DNA of 39,826 nt from positions 1 to 39,826 of the forward strand of contig NZ_SJNX01000011.1 of the NCBI RefSeq assembly GCF_004331075.1. The letters run 5' to 3'. Made by a program: the position numbers and the translations under genes. Under the pieces are notes generated by a model that saw only the letters and a list, made by a program, of their open reading frames with translations, searched no databases and was not told the origin of the DNA. The DNA is from Acinetobacter brisouioides (GTDB taxonomy: Bacteria > Pseudomonadota > Gammaproteobacteria > Pseudomonadales > Moraxellaceae). This document shows, piece after piece, positions 1-11,372 of this stretch; the first letter of the stretch is position 1, and every line of letters begins with the position of its first letter.

Positions 1-206
1 CAAGTTGTTCTTCCAATTCTCTTAATGATCTTCTCAATGATTCGTCATCATCAAGCTAGGTCGGCTATGTTACTCTCTTTCTCAAGAAAGTCAACTGCAA
101 TGTTAATTTATTTTAAAACCCACCAATCTACCCAAGAACTCAATTACTTTAACTAAGCCCTTGTTTCTCAACAAGTTTTTATCAACATCACCGCCGATGG
201 ATACGC
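1..206 (-). other. Leader of an rRNA operon running leftward (16S lies outside the window)
   Basis: Read on the minus strand, this follows a canonical rrn P1 promoter and ends at the window edge in a block (1-33) that recurs in inverted orientation at 39619-39651 in the leader of the right-hand 16S gene. That block runs into the 5' arm of the pre-16S processing stem: from memory, the start of the Acinetobacter 16S-23S spacer is complementary to it. The leader is longer than the right one (about 165 against 85 bases from predicted start to shared block) and otherwise different. A small hairpin, CTTGTT/AACAAG, lies at 160-175. The 16S gene itself should begin about 145 bases beyond position 1; this is inferred from spacing in the right-hand copy. 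Confidence 0.8.
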
Positions 207-234
207 ATTATAGACCATTCATTATCGCTTGCAA
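207..234 (-). promoter_or_regulatory. rRNA operon P1 promoter (leftward)
   Basis: Minus-strand -35 TTGCAA (234-229), 16-base spacer, perfect -10 TATAAT (212-207). The 16-base spacer is typical of rrn P1 promoters, and the right-hand rrn promoter in this window has the same architecture. The sequence upstream of the -35 is A-tract rich and could act as an UP element. Confidence 0.82.
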
Positions 235-238
235 GTAC

Positions 239-313
239 TTTTTAGCACTTTTTATCTCAGGTGTGCGTTTTTTCAGCTTTTTAAGGCTTTTTGCTGCTTT
301 TATACGCTTTTTT
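239..313 (-). promoter_or_regulatory. Phased A-tracts upstream of rrn P1
   Basis: T-runs on the plus strand (A-tracts on the transcribed minus strand) lie at 239-243, 249-253, 268-273, 278-282, 288-292, 298-301 and 308-313. Their centres are about 10 bases apart, with one step of about two turns. This spacing is the classical signature of intrinsically curved DNA, and it sits directly upstream of the -35 where UP elements and activator sites lie in rrn promoters. Function is inferred. Confidence 0.6.
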
Positions 314-317
314 GCAT

Positions 318-350
318 AAAAAAAGGCAATCTTTTGCAGATTGCCTTTTT
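318..350 (-). terminator. Terminator downstream of tyrS
   Basis: Stem GGCAATCT (325-332) / AGATTGCC (338-345) with a 5-base loop, flanked by A- and T-runs so that it can work in both directions. It lies just beyond the tyrS stop and before the rrn promoter region. Confidence 0.85.
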
Positions 351-372
351 AATTTTTTATTTATTTCGAGGT

Positions 373-1587
373 TTAATCAGTAAAAGTGACCCGTGCAATG
401 GCTTTTTTACCTGATTGGACAATAATAGTCGTATTTTCTTTCACAGAATAACCTGCATCAACAACATTCCAGTCCACTTTTACGGCGCCACGTGCAACAG
501 CATCTTTTGCAGCAGCTGCATTTTTAGTTAAGCCAGCAGCACGGACAATAGAAGCAATAAACAGCTCACCACCAAATTCACCACGTGAAATGGTCACTTC
601 AGGGGTACCATCAGGCAATTCACCTTCTGTAATGATGTTACCTGCACCTTTATGGGCATTGGCAGCAGCCTCAGCACCATGGAAACGTTCGACCAACTCA
701 AGCGCAAGGATTTTTTTGACTTCTTGCGGGTTACGCCCTTCTTCAATTTCTTTTAGTAAGGTTTTGATTTCTTCAACTGACTTAAAGCTGAGTAAGTCAA
801 AATAACGCTCAATCAAAGAGTCTGGCATTGAAAGCACTTTTTGGTACATCGCACCTGGTGCATCAAATACGCCAATATAGTTGCCGAGTGATTTCGACAT
901 TTTATTGACGCCATCTAGACCTTCTAAAATTGGCACAGTAATACAGACTTGTGCTTCTTGATCATAACGACCTTGTAAAGTACGTCCCATGAGCAAGTTA
1001 AAGGTTTGATCGGTACCACCTAACTCAACATCTGCATGTAAAGCAACCGAGTCATAGCCTTGTACCAATGGATACAAGAATTCATGAATCGCAATCGGTT
1101 GCTGGTTGTTGTAACGTTTGGTGAAGTCGTCACGCTCCAGCATACGCGCTACAGTTTGCTGTGAAGCCAACTGAATCAGATCAGCTGCAGTCTTGGTTGC
1201 GAACCATTCTGAGTTAAACACCACTTTAGTTTTTTTCGGATCAAGAATTTTAAAGACCTGTTCCTGATAGGTTTTGGCGTTTTCTAATACTTGTTCGCGT
1301 GACAATGGCGGACGTGTTGCGCTTTTTCCAGTTGGGTCACCGATCATGGCGGTATAGTCGCCAATCAAGAAATAAACGTCATGCCCTAAATCTTGGAATG
1401 TTTTTAATTTATTGATCAGAACTGTATGCCCAAGGTGCAAGTCAGGTGCAGTTGGGTCAAAACCCGCTTTGATTTTAAGCGGGCGGTTCTGTTTAAGCTT
1501 CTTTAACAAATCTTCTTCAGATATAATTTCATGCGTGCCACGTTGGATCAGGGCAAGCTGTTCTTCAGCAGGTAAGAAATTTGACAT
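373..1587 (-). CDS. tyrS: Tyrosyl-tRNA synthetase
   Basis: Charges tRNA-Tyr with tyrosine in the cytoplasm using ATP. Class I synthetase motifs are visible: the HIGH-type motif as HLGH near residue 50 and KMSKS near residue 230, followed by a C-terminal S4-type RNA-binding region (the SRGEFGG to VDW stretch). The product is 404 residues from the chosen start, MSNFLP. An in-frame ATG 18 bases upstream (1605) lacks any ribosome-binding site, whereas a GGA lies 8 bases before 1587, so the shorter form is preferred. The sequence belongs to the roughly 400-residue TyrS group with KMSKS. It diverges from anmK across an 80-base gap that must hold both promoters, and a strong terminator follows. Complete, with no damage seen. 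Confidence 0.95.
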   Translation of the reverse strand: MSNFLPAEEQLALIQRGTHEIISEEDLLKKLKQNRPLKIKAGFDPTAPDLHLGHTVLINKLKTFQDLGHDVYFLIGDYTAMIGDPTGKSATRPPLSREQVLENAKTYQEQVFKILDPKKTKVVFNSEWFATKTAADLIQLASQQTVARMLERDDFTKRYNNQQPIAIHEFLYPLVQGYDSVALHADVELGGTDQTFNLLMGRTLQGRYDQEAQVCITVPILEGLDGVNKMSKSLGNYIGVFDAPGAMYQKVLSMPDSLIERYFDLLSFKSVEEIKTLLKEIEEGRNPQEVKKILALELVERFHGAEAAANAHKGAGNIITEGELPDGTPEVTISRGEFGGELFIASIVRAAGLTKNAAAAKDAVARGAVKVDWNVVDAGYSVKENTTIIVQSGKKAIARVTFTD

Positions 1588-1666
1588 CACAAAATCCAAA
1601 CACATCAGTTATTCAATTTGTGCGATATACTAACACTTTTTCAGCATATTGCAGGCTTTGTTGCTC

Positions 1667-2794
1667 ATGTCAGACATCTATATTGGAGTGATGACAGGAA
1701 CAAGTATGGACGGTGTCGACATCGTAGCCGCCTCATTTGACCCATTACAACTTCATGCAACACTTACTGTGCCCTTTGATCCTGATTTACAAGATCAGCT
1801 CATGGCACTGACTTTACCTGGCGACAATGAAATTGATCGGATGGGTAAGGCAGATGTTGCACTTGCCAACATGATTGGACACGGCATTAACCAACTGATT
1901 GAAAAAAATCAGATCGACCGCACAAAAATTAAAGCCATTGGTTCACATGGGCAAACCATTCGTCATCGTCCCGAACATGGTTTTACCTTACAAATTGGCG
2001 ACCCCAATATTATTACCGAACTCACCCAGATTCCTGTAGTTTCAGATTTTCGCCGCCGCGATATGGCAGCAGGCGGACAAGGTGCGCCTTTAGTTCCAGC
2101 ATTTCATCAGGCATTGTTTCAACATGCTGCGATTGATCGGGTAATTTTAAATTTGGGTGGCATTGCCAACGTCAGTATTTTACCTGCCAATCGACCTGAA
2201 CAGGTGTATGGCTTTGATACAGGCCCTGCCAACATTTTAATGGATGCATGGTGTGAGCGTTACACAGGGCATCCTTATGATGATAATGGTGACTGGGCAG
2301 CTTACGGCACGCCAATTCGTTCTTTAATGGATCGATTGTATGCCCATGAGTTTTTCTCGAAAAAACCACCCAAAAGCACAGGGCGCGAAGACTTCAATTT
2401 AGAATGGTTAGATGAACAGCTCAGCGACTGGCGTAACGACATTTTGTATAATGAACTTGAAGATATCCCTGAAAATATTCAGGCGACTTTAGCCAAACTC
2501 ACTGTACGCGCTATTCAAAAAGCAATTTACCGTTCAGGACTCGAAAATGGTGAGGTTTATGTCTGCGGTGGCGGTGCCTATAATTCACATGTTTTAGAAC
2601 AGTTACGTTGGCGTTTACGCAAGCATCATTGGGCAGTACAAACCACCGATGTGCTCGGGTTATCACCGACATGGGTCGAAGCAACTGCTTTTGCGTGGTT
2701 AGCCATGCGTTTTGTGAAGCAACTCAGTGGTAACTTGCCTGCGGTCACTGGGGCGCGAGGTTTACGTATTTTAGGCAGCATGACTGCTGTTTAA
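1667..2794 (+). CDS. anmK: Anhydro-N-acetylmuramic acid kinase
   Basis: Phosphorylates and opens 1,6-anhydro-N-acetylmuramic acid, released by lytic transglycosylases, giving MurNAc-6-phosphate for cell-wall recycling. The N-terminal phosphate-binding motif GVMTGTSMDGVD is present near residues 7-18, followed by the sugar-kinase fold motifs (IGSHGQTIRHRP, LNLGGIANVS, GFDTGPANILMD). Length is 375 residues from ATG 1667; a TTG 18 bases upstream is in frame but less likely. The gene is divergent from tyrS and followed by a strong bidirectional terminator shared with erpA. In this window it belongs functionally with mpl and the MltB-type lytic transglycosylase. Confidence 0.94.
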   Translation: MSDIYIGVMTGTSMDGVDIVAASFDPLQLHATLTVPFDPDLQDQLMALTLPGDNEIDRMGKADVALANMIGHGINQLIEKNQIDRTKIKAIGSHGQTIRHRPEHGFTLQIGDPNIITELTQIPVVSDFRRRDMAAGGQGAPLVPAFHQALFQHAAIDRVILNLGGIANVSILPANRPEQVYGFDTGPANILMDAWCERYTGHPYDDNGDWAAYGTPIRSLMDRLYAHEFFSKKPPKSTGREDFNLEWLDEQLSDWRNDILYNELEDIPENIQATLAKLTVRAIQKAIYRSGLENGEVYVCGGGAYNSHVLEQLRWRLRKHHWAVQTTDVLGLSPTWVEATAFAWLAMRFVKQLSGNLPAVTGARGLRILGSMTAV

Positions 2795-2898
2795 AATACA
2801 CAGATATGTTTTATTAGTATCTATGCCTTCTTTCTTTGTATTTCTCCTACAGAAAGAAATACAAAGGATTAAAGAAAAAAGTCTAATTTTAAAGACAT

Positions 2899-2938
2899 AA
2901 AAAAAGCCCTGCTCGTCACTTACGGCAGGGCTTTTTTT
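2899..2938. terminator. Bidirectional terminator between anmK and erpA
   Basis: Stem GCCCTGC (906-912 of the 2 kb block) / GCAGGGC (2925-2931), extended by seven A and seven T residues on the two sides. It is placed between the convergent ends of anmK and erpA and suits either strand. Confidence 0.9.
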
Positions 2939-2947
2939 ATGTGCGAA

Positions 2948-3283
2948 TTAAATCGAGAACGATGAACCACAACCACAGGTTGTTGTTGCATTTGGGTTTT
3001 GCACAATAAAACGCGAGCCTTCCAGACCTTCCACATAGTCAACCACTGAGCCGACTAAATATTGATAACTCAAAGAATCGACCAACATTTTAACATCGCC
3101 ATTTTCAAAGGCAGCATCATCTTCATTGGCATTTTCAGCAAAGTTAAAACCGTAAGAAAAACCAGAACAACCACCACCTGTCACATACACACGCAACATC
3201 AACTCTTGGTTGCCTTCACTATCACGAAGTTGGCGGACTTTGTTCGCTGCATTATCTGTAAGCACTAAAGCTTGAGTACTCAT
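2948..3283 (-). CDS. erpA: Iron-sulfur cluster insertion protein ErpA
   Basis: A-type carrier that delivers Fe-S clusters to apoproteins. The three conserved cysteines are present: [11 protein letters not shown] in the middle and CGCGSSFSI at the C-terminus. Length is 111 residues from MSTQALV. An in-frame ATG three codons upstream (3292) touches the GAGG ribosome-binding site, leaving only about one base of spacing, while the ATG at 3283 is about 10 bases away, so the shorter start is chosen. The ErpA assignment over IscA is from overall similarity ([11 protein letters not shown] and the C-terminal CGCGSSF) and because no isc genes are adjacent. It is convergent with anmK and divergent from the yheS-like gene. 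Confidence 0.9.
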   Translation of the reverse strand: MSTQALVLTDNAANKVRQLRDSEGNQELMLRVYVTGGGCSGFSYGFNFAENANEDDAAFENGDVKMLVDSLSYQYLVGSVVDYVEGLEGSRFIVQNPNATTTCGCGSSFSI

Positions 3284-3470
3284 CGTTGGCATTCCTCACA
3301 TCAATTTCGTCTTGTCTGAAGACAATTTGCGCAATCATAGCATATTCAAAATAGGGCTGCTGTTGGAAAAATTCAATCCCTAGCAATTTACTCAATTTTA
3401 ACATGGTAATTTGGTTTTATCAGGATTACTGATTAGAATAAGCGCAAATTGCTACCCAGTTAAAACTTTT

Positions 3471-5408
3471 ATGATTCAACTTGACCAACTCAGCTTACGT
3501 CGCGGTGGACGCGTGTTATTTCAAAAAGCCTCGATGCAACTGCATCCTGGTTGGAAAATAGGTTTAACTGGAGTCAATGGTGCGGGTAAATCTACCCTAT
3601 TTTCAGCCCTACTCGGGGGTATGGAATCAGATGGTGGTTCTTTAACTCGTCCAAGTGTCTGGACTGTGGCACATATGGCTCAGGAAATTGAAGCGCTGGA
3701 CATGAAAGCGATTGATTTTGTGCTTTCAGGTGATGAGGAATACTGGGACATTCAAAATAAACTCGATCATCCTGAACAGCTCAGTGATGACGAGCTGGCA
3801 CATTTATATGGTCGTTTTGACGAAATTAGCGGTTACTCTGCGCCATCTAAAGCCTCTCAACTCATGGCAGGTCTCGGATTTTTTGAACACCAATCTGAGC
3901 TCAGTGTTTCCAGTTTTTCTGGCGGATGGCGGATGCGCTTGAACCTCGCACGTACTCTGATGAGCCGTTCTGATTTACTGTTGCTGGATGAACCGACCAA
4001 CCATTTGGACTTGGATGCCATTTTATGGCTGGAAGACTGGCTCAAAGCCTATGAAGGAACGCTGGTTTTGATTTCGCATGACCGCGACTTCCTTGATGCC
4101 ATTACCGATCATATTCTGCATATCGAAAATCAGGAACTGACCTTATACACAGGTAACTATTCGACCTTTGAGCGTACCCGTAGCGAACGCCTCGCCCAAC
4201 AACAACAGGCTTACGAAAAACAACTCGAAACTCGTGCACATTTGCAAAAATATATTGACCGCTTTAAAGCACAAGCGACGAAAGCCAAACAGGCACAAAG
4301 CCGAATCAAACAACTCGAACGTATGCAGGAACTTTCAGCTGCACATGTAGATACCCCATTTACCTTTTCATTTCGTGAACCCACCAAAATGAGTTCACCA
4401 TTACTGGAACTGGAACATGCAGATATTGGCTATGGCGACAAACTCATTGTGACCAATGTCAATTTGCAGATTACACCGACCAGTCGAATTGGTTTATTGG
4501 GCATGAATGGTGCTGGTAAATCCACCCTGATCAAATCTCTAGTCGGTGATTTGCCATTGCTTCGTGGTCATCGTAAAGCTTCAGAACTGCTGAATATTGG
4601 TTACTTTGCCCAACATCAGATGGATGCTTTAGATGGTAATGCTAGCCCAATGTTACAACTCGCGCGTATTGCTGATCCAAAAATCAGTGAAGCGACGTTG
4701 CGTGCTTTCTTGGGAAGTTTCGGCTTTAGTGGTGAACGGATGGACACCCCTTCTGCAAGCTTTTCTGGCGGGGAACGTGCACGCCTAGCCTTGGCACTCA
4801 TCGTCTGGAAGCGCCCGAATGTGCTGATTCTCGATGAGCCAACTAACCACCTTGACTTAGACATGCGTCATGCACTGACAATGGCACTGCAAGATTTTGA
4901 AGGCGCGGTCGTACTGGTGTCACATGAACGCCAGCTCATAGCCAGTGTCTGTGATGAGCTAATTCTGGTTCACGCAGGTCAAAGCAAAGAATTTGAGGGT
5001 GATCTAACAGCGTATGCTGACTGGCTACGTCAAGCGCGGTTGGACATCATCAAAAATGGGCAGCAACTCAGTACGCCAGTTCAATCTCTAGTGGAAGAAA
5101 AGCCAGCCATTTCAAAAACGGATAAAGAAGCACAGCGTAAAGAAACTGCTCGCCGCCGCGATATGACTCGTCCAATTCGCAAAAATATCGAAAATGCTGA
5201 AGCCAAAATCGAGAAATTACAGCCACGTTTGGGCTTGGTTGAACAACAACTGGCAGATTCAACTGTGTACGATGCCGAGCGTAAAGATGATTTGCTTAAA
5301 CTCATGAATGAACAAACTGATCTCAAGCAACAGCTTGAAAAAGCTGAAGAGCAAATGCTTGAATTGATGATGGAACTCGAAGAACTCGAAAGTTCATTTG
5401 AAGATTAA
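3471..5408 (+). CDS. yheS: ABC-F family ATPase, YheS type
   Basis: A soluble protein with two ATP-binding cassettes and no membrane segments, of the ABC-F class that acts on ribosomes. In the 645-residue product, Walker A sits near residues 34-41 (GVNGAGKS) and 344-351 (GMNGAGKS). ABC signatures SFSGGWRMRL and SFSGGERARL lie near 150 and 430, and the two Walker B motifs end in LDEPTNHLDL. A Gln/Arg-rich linker joins the domains (LAQQQQAYEKQLETRA) and a charged coiled coil fills about the last 90 residues. Length and the long C-terminal coiled coil fit YheS better than EttA. The start is ATG 3471; the 20 upstream in-frame residues do not resemble the family. The exact ribosomal role is not established. 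Confidence 0.9.
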   Translation: MIQLDQLSLRRGGRVLFQKASMQLHPGWKIGLTGVNGAGKSTLFSALLGGMESDGGSLTRPSVWTVAHMAQEIEALDMKAIDFVLSGDEEYWDIQNKLDHPEQLSDDELAHLYGRFDEISGYSAPSKASQLMAGLGFFEHQSELSVSSFSGGWRMRLNLARTLMSRSDLLLLDEPTNHLDLDAILWLEDWLKAYEGTLVLISHDRDFLDAITDHILHIENQELTLYTGNYSTFERTRSERLAQQQQAYEKQLETRAHLQKYIDRFKAQATKAKQAQSRIKQLERMQELSAAHVDTPFTFSFREPTKMSSPLLELEHADIGYGDKLIVTNVNLQITPTSRIGLLGMNGAGKSTLIKSLVGDLPLLRGHRKASELLNIGYFAQHQMDALDGNASPMLQLARIADPKISEATLRAFLGSFGFSGERMDTPSASFSGGERARLALALIVWKRPNVLILDEPTNHLDLDMRHALTMALQDFEGAVVLVSHERQLIASVCDELILVHAGQSKEFEGDLTAYADWLRQARLDIIKNGQQLSTPVQSLVEEKPAISKTDKEAQRKETARRRDMTRPIRKNIENAEAKIEKLQPRLGLVEQQLADSTVYDAERKDDLLKLMNEQTDLKQQLEKAEEQMLELMMELEELESSFED

Positions 5409-5415
5409 TTGAATA

Positions 5416-5449
5416 CAAAGCTCGGTCTTAGGGCTGAGCTTTGATTTTT
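5416..5449 (+). terminator. Terminator after the yheS-like gene
   Basis: Stem AAAGCTC (5417-5423) / GAGCTTT (5436-5442) followed by GATTTTT. It lies just after the stop codon at 5408. Confidence 0.7.
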
Positions 5450-5911
5450 CTATCGCATACTCCACATGAACAGCAGCAATATGTGAACTTGCTTTTTTGT
5501 GATCACAATCGTTTAATTGAAACAGCGAGCATTACCACCAGTTATTGGCTGATTTGAGTAGTTACGCATCAATAAAAATGTAATTTAATGGCATTTATTG
5601 ATTGTATTCACAAACCGATATTCAATGAATATATAATGGGGAAATTAAAAAATATCTTCTAATACGTTGATCTTCAATCAAATACAGTCTAAATTCTAGT
5701 CAATATAAAATATTATATTGTAAATTATCATTGTTGATAACTGAGGGGAAATCGTAAATAACTGTGGATAAGTCTTGAGTTATCCATAATCCATAGAGCG
5801 GGTTACTCAGTCAAATTTAGGCCATTTCTAATTTTACTGTGTGCAATATCCAAATCATAAGTTTATTTATGCTTATAAACCATAAACATAATACCTTGGA
5901 CTCAGCTTATA
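5450..5911. other. Gene-free stretch with a DnaA-box cluster
   Basis: No plausible gene. A+T rich. Within 57 bases it holds one perfect DnaA box (TGTGGATAA, 5763-5771, minus orientation) and two one-mismatch boxes (TGTTGATAA 5732-5740, minus; TTATCCATA 5780-5788, plus). It lies about 7 kb from oriC. The promoter of the downstream DedA gene must also lie here, but I could not single one out. Confidence 0.6.
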
Positions 5912-6460
5912 ATGCACTTTTTTGATTTCCTATTCAGCCTTGAGCAAGCTCTACCAGCACTATTGCAAGAATATGGCCTATGGCTTTATGTAATTATTTT
6001 TCTTATTATTTTTCTTGAAACAGGCTGCATCTTTATGGCATTTTTGCCAGGAGACAGTCTACTGATCAGTATTGGCGCACTTTGTGCTACGGTGGGCAGT
6101 GAACACCTCGTTTATATGATTCTGGTGCTGTTTTTTTCTACGACATTGGGTTATATCATCAATTATTATACTGGGCTATATTTTAGTTCACGTATTTTAA
6201 ATTGCCGCTTTTGTTATGTAAAACAAGATTATCTCACCAAAACAGATCTGTTTTTTCGACGCCATGGCGGCAAAACTATTGTGATGGCCCGGTTCGTTCC
6301 ATTTGTACGTTCATTTGCACCATTCGCAGCTGGCTCAAGTGGCATGCCCTATACACCTTTTATGATCTACAATCTTTTAGGTGCTTTACTCTGGGTCAGC
6401 TTACTGTTATCTACGGGCTATTTGGGGGGAGCAACCTTTTTATGGATGTTACCCGAATAA
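5912..6460 (+). CDS. DedA family membrane protein
   Basis: Integral inner-membrane protein of the DedA/VTT (SNARE-associated) superfamily, whose members act as lipid flippases or transporters and affect proton-motive force and drug tolerance. Visible signatures are FLETGCIFMAFLPGDSLL (about residues 34-51, an amphipathic re-entrant region) and the family hallmark MARFVPFVRSFAPFAAGSSGMP (about 122-143). Several hydrophobic segments surround these. At 182 residues it is at the short end of the family, and the C-terminus stops soon after the last hydrophobic segment. No clear ribosome-binding site precedes the ATG. It converges on gyrB, with a terminator in the 43-base gap. The substrate is unknown. 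Confidence 0.88.
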   Translation: MHFFDFLFSLEQALPALLQEYGLWLYVIIFLIIFLETGCIFMAFLPGDSLLISIGALCATVGSEHLVYMILVLFFSTTLGYIINYYTGLYFSSRILNCRFCYVKQDYLTKTDLFFRRHGGKTIVMARFVPFVRSFAPFAAGSSGMPYTPFMIYNLLGALLWVSLLLSTGYLGGATFLWMLPE

Positions 6461-6483
6461 AAAAGCATCCCGAAGGATGCTCT
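6459..6483 (-). terminator. gyrB terminator with a UUCG loop
   Basis: On the minus strand, AGCATCC-TTCG-GGATGCT is followed by a T-run. This 7-base-pair stem is closed by the very stable UUCG tetraloop. It lies between the convergent stops of gyrB and the DedA gene. Confidence 0.85.
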
Positions 6484-6503
6484 TTGTTTCAATACCAATT
6501 CAA

Positions 6504-8981
<2,478 letters not shown>

Positions 8982-10100
8982 CTAGTCATTGTGAACGGCT
9001 GATTCAGCATGCTGTTGATTAGCGTGAATGCGATGAACCTCACCGTTGTCTACATTGAATAATTGATAAAAAATAGATAGATCATGTAAATGTTTTTGTA
9101 CCAACTCATGATCTAAAGTTGTCAAAAAAACTTGACTACCCAGTTGGCTTAAACGTTCAAGTAAACGTCGTTGGGCAGCATAATCGAGCTCTGCCGTCAA
9201 ATCATCTAATAATACCACAGTTTCCTTATTGCTCGCATGCAGCATTGCAATCTGTGACAGCTTTAACGCCATGATCAGCAATTTCTTCTGCCCACGGGAC
9301 AGTACGGTATCCGCATCACCCAAAGTTGTTTTTAGGCGCAAATCTGCGCGGTGTGGCCCATATTCGGTATAGCGTCGTTCTTTGTCTTTTTCATGTGCAA
9401 AGACCAATTGCTGCAATAACCCTTCTTTTTCCTGAAAGCCCGCACTATATTCCAAACGGATCTCGACATCAGGCAATAGATACTGGATATCCTGCTGAAA
9501 AAAAGTATTCCAGCGTTGCACAATACTGGCACGTTGATGATGCAGAATTTCCCCATATTCACTAAGCAACCTGTTCCACGGTTCAATATCCGATAACGTC
9601 AATTGCCGCTGTGATTTAAGCAAACTATTTCGCTGTTTTAAGGCTCGGGTATATGCTTGCCATGTTGTATAAAAATCAGGTTCCACGTGGAACATCAGCC
9701 AGTCCAACAACTGCCGTCTAGGCTTTGCCCCATGATCAATAATATCGGTACTTTGAGGCTCTATGAGTTGTAATGGGAGTAATTTTGCCAGTTGACCTTG
9801 TGTGGCAATGCTATCGCCATTGACCTTAATCACCTGTTCACCTGAAGTCATTTTTTGAATGCCAATTTTATCTTGCCCTGCTTGGGCAAAAATCAAGGCA
9901 TGGCTTTGTTCATGTTGAATATAGTTTTTAGGAAGATGTGTCCGAAAGGAACGTCCTGTCGCGAGCAAATGAATCGCTTCTAAAACCGAGGTTTTACCTG
10001 AGCCATTCTTGCCATAAAAAACATTAAATGGCTGCAAGCAAGGCAATGCAGCCATTTTAATGTTACGCACACGTTCGATACTTAAACGCGTAATATGCAT
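8982..10100 (-). CDS. recF: DNA replication and repair protein RecF
   Basis: SMC-like ATPase that helps load RecA at gaps during recombinational repair. Walker [10 protein letters not shown] lies at residues 30-38, the signature is in LSRGQKKLL, and Walker B is [12 protein letters not shown]. The start is ATG 10100 ([15 protein letters not shown]), 10 bases after the dnaN stop; longer in-frame starts would overlap dnaN. Length is 372 residues, slightly above the usual 355-365 because of a C-terminal tail. A near-perfect parS palindrome is embedded in the coding sequence at 9679-9694. Operon gene between dnaN and gyrB. Confidence 0.95.
   Translation of the reverse strand: MHITRLSIERVRNIKMAALPCLQPFNVFYGKNGSGKTSVLEAIHLLATGRSFRTHLPKNYIQHEQSHALIFAQAGQDKIGIQKMTSGEQVIKVNGDSIATQGQLAKLLPLQLIEPQSTDIIDHGAKPRRQLLDWLMFHVEPDFYTTWQAYTRALKQRNSLLKSQRQLTLSDIEPWNRLLSEYGEILHHQRASIVQRWNTFFQQDIQYLLPDVEIRLEYSAGFQEKEGLLQQLVFAHEKDKERRYTEYGPHRADLRLKTTLGDADTVLSRGQKKLLIMALKLSQIAMLHASNKETVVLLDDLTAELDYAAQRRLLERLSQLGSQVFLTTLDHELVQKHLHDLSIFYQLFNVDNGEVHRIHANQQHAESAVHND
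9679..9694. other. parS site 1 (inside recF)
   Basis: GGTTCCACGTGGAACA matches 15 of 16 positions of the TGTTCCACGTGGAACA palindrome bound by chromosomal ParB. It is about 3.4 kb left of oriC. Location inside or near origin genes is usual for parS. Confidence 0.9.
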
Positions 10101-10110
10101 AAGCTTGGGA

Positions 10111-11259
10111 TTAGACACGCATTGGCATGACCACATAGGTTTGGTCAGCATGAGTAGTGTCTTGAACCAGAACAGATTGGTTGGCTTCAGTCATGGTCAT
10201 GGTGACATCATCACCATCCAAAACCCCCAACACATCTAGTAAATATTGCGCATTAAATGACATTTCCAACACTTCATCAGTATATTGAATCACCAAGTCT
10301 TCACTTGCTTCATCTTGCTCTGGGTTATTCGCACGTAGTTGCAAGGTGTCAGTATAAAAATTTAAAAATACACCGCGTAATTTTTCATTACTTAAAATTG
10401 CTACACGCTGCAAAGACTGTTTAAACACATCATGCGCAATCACGACATGCTTATCGCCACCACGCGGAATCACACGACGATAGTCAGGGAATTTTCCATC
10501 GATTAATTTTGTCGTGAAACGTACAGTGACATTGCCCTGCTCTTTGTCACGGTTTGGCACCTGAATCGTCACGTTCAATAACTCACGACCAATCACTAAA
10601 GTTAAAGGTTGATCTTCAATCGTTAATAAGCGTTGTAATTCACCTACAGCTTTGCGTGGAACAATTGCCTGTAGAGGTTGAGCAGCAGTTGACGCAGCCG
10701 AGGTTTCACAAAGTGCCAAACGGTGACCATCGGTTGTGACTGCACGAAGTTGGTTTTGATCAATCTCAAGCAATGTTCCTGTCAAATAAAAACGAACATC
10801 CTGTACAGCCATTGCAAAAGAAGTTTTTTCAAACAGACGTTTCAGTTCACGCTGAGTGACCTGAACTTGCGTACCCTGCGTGTTTTCAGTGGTCAATAAC
10901 GGATAATCTTCTGCGGGTAATGTACCCAAAACAAAACGACTATTGCCTGACTTTAAAATACAACGCTGGTCTTCGGTAATTTGTAAATCAATCAGTGCTG
11001 CACTTGGTAGAGATTTGCAGATATCCATCAGTTTACGTGCAGGAACTGTTGTTTCACCTGCTTGTAAACATGCCCCCTCTGCAAACGGCATACTTGCCAC
11101 CAATTCAACTTCTAAATCCGACCCTGTAATGGTCAATGCTTGTGCAGAAGCTTGAATTTTGACATTAGATAAAATGTTTAAAGTATGTCGACGCTCTACC
11201 ACCCCCACAACATGAGATAGCACATTTAACAGACTCTCTTTCGCGATTTTTAAACGCAC
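10111..11259 (-). CDS. dnaN: DNA polymerase III beta subunit (sliding clamp)
   Basis: Ring-shaped clamp that tethers DNA polymerase III and other partners to DNA. Three clamp domains in 382 residues; the start [10 protein letters not shown] and the end TYVVMPMRV are typical. I chose GTG 11259 because GAGG lies 8 bases upstream and the family N-terminus begins exactly there. The in-frame extension up to 11340 is unlike any DnaN and lacks support. It follows dnaA after 113 bases and is followed by recF after 10 bases. Complete. Confidence 0.96.
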   Translation of the reverse strand: MRLKIAKESLLNVLSHVVGVVERRHTLNILSNVKIQASAQALTITGSDLEVELVASMPFAEGACLQAGETTVPARKLMDICKSLPSAALIDLQITEDQRCILKSGNSRFVLGTLPAEDYPLLTTENTQGTQVQVTQRELKRLFEKTSFAMAVQDVRFYLTGTLLEIDQNQLRAVTTDGHRLALCETSAASTAAQPLQAIVPRKAVGELQRLLTIEDQPLTLVIGRELLNVTIQVPNRDKEQGNVTVRFTTKLIDGKFPDYRRVIPRGGDKHVVIAHDVFKQSLQRVAILSNEKLRGVFLNFYTDTLQLRANNPEQDEASEDLVIQYTDEVLEMSFNAQYLLDVLGVLDGDDVTMTMTEANQSVLVQDTTHADQTYVVMPMRV

Positions 11260-11372
11260 AATGCATTCCTCTAACAGGTATCTTTTTAGACAAATAGGGC
11301 TTGAGTCGAGTACTATGCGGCAGAAGTTGACACATTGCAACTCGACTTTTTCTCTTCAATAAACTTGGGATT

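Noticed and set aside
160..180. Hairpin plus T-run on the plus strand that looks like a terminator
   Set aside because: No plus-strand gene precedes it; the transcript here runs on the minus strand, where it is only a leader hairpin.
229..414. Plus-strand frame of 61 codons before tyrS
   Set aside because: It is Phe/Cys rich because it reads through the T-tracts of the rrn upstream region and the terminator; no ribosome-binding site.
582..597. CCACGTGAAA inside tyrS as a fourth parS
   Set aside because: Only about 11 of 16 positions match and the left arm is wrong; probably coding sequence by chance.
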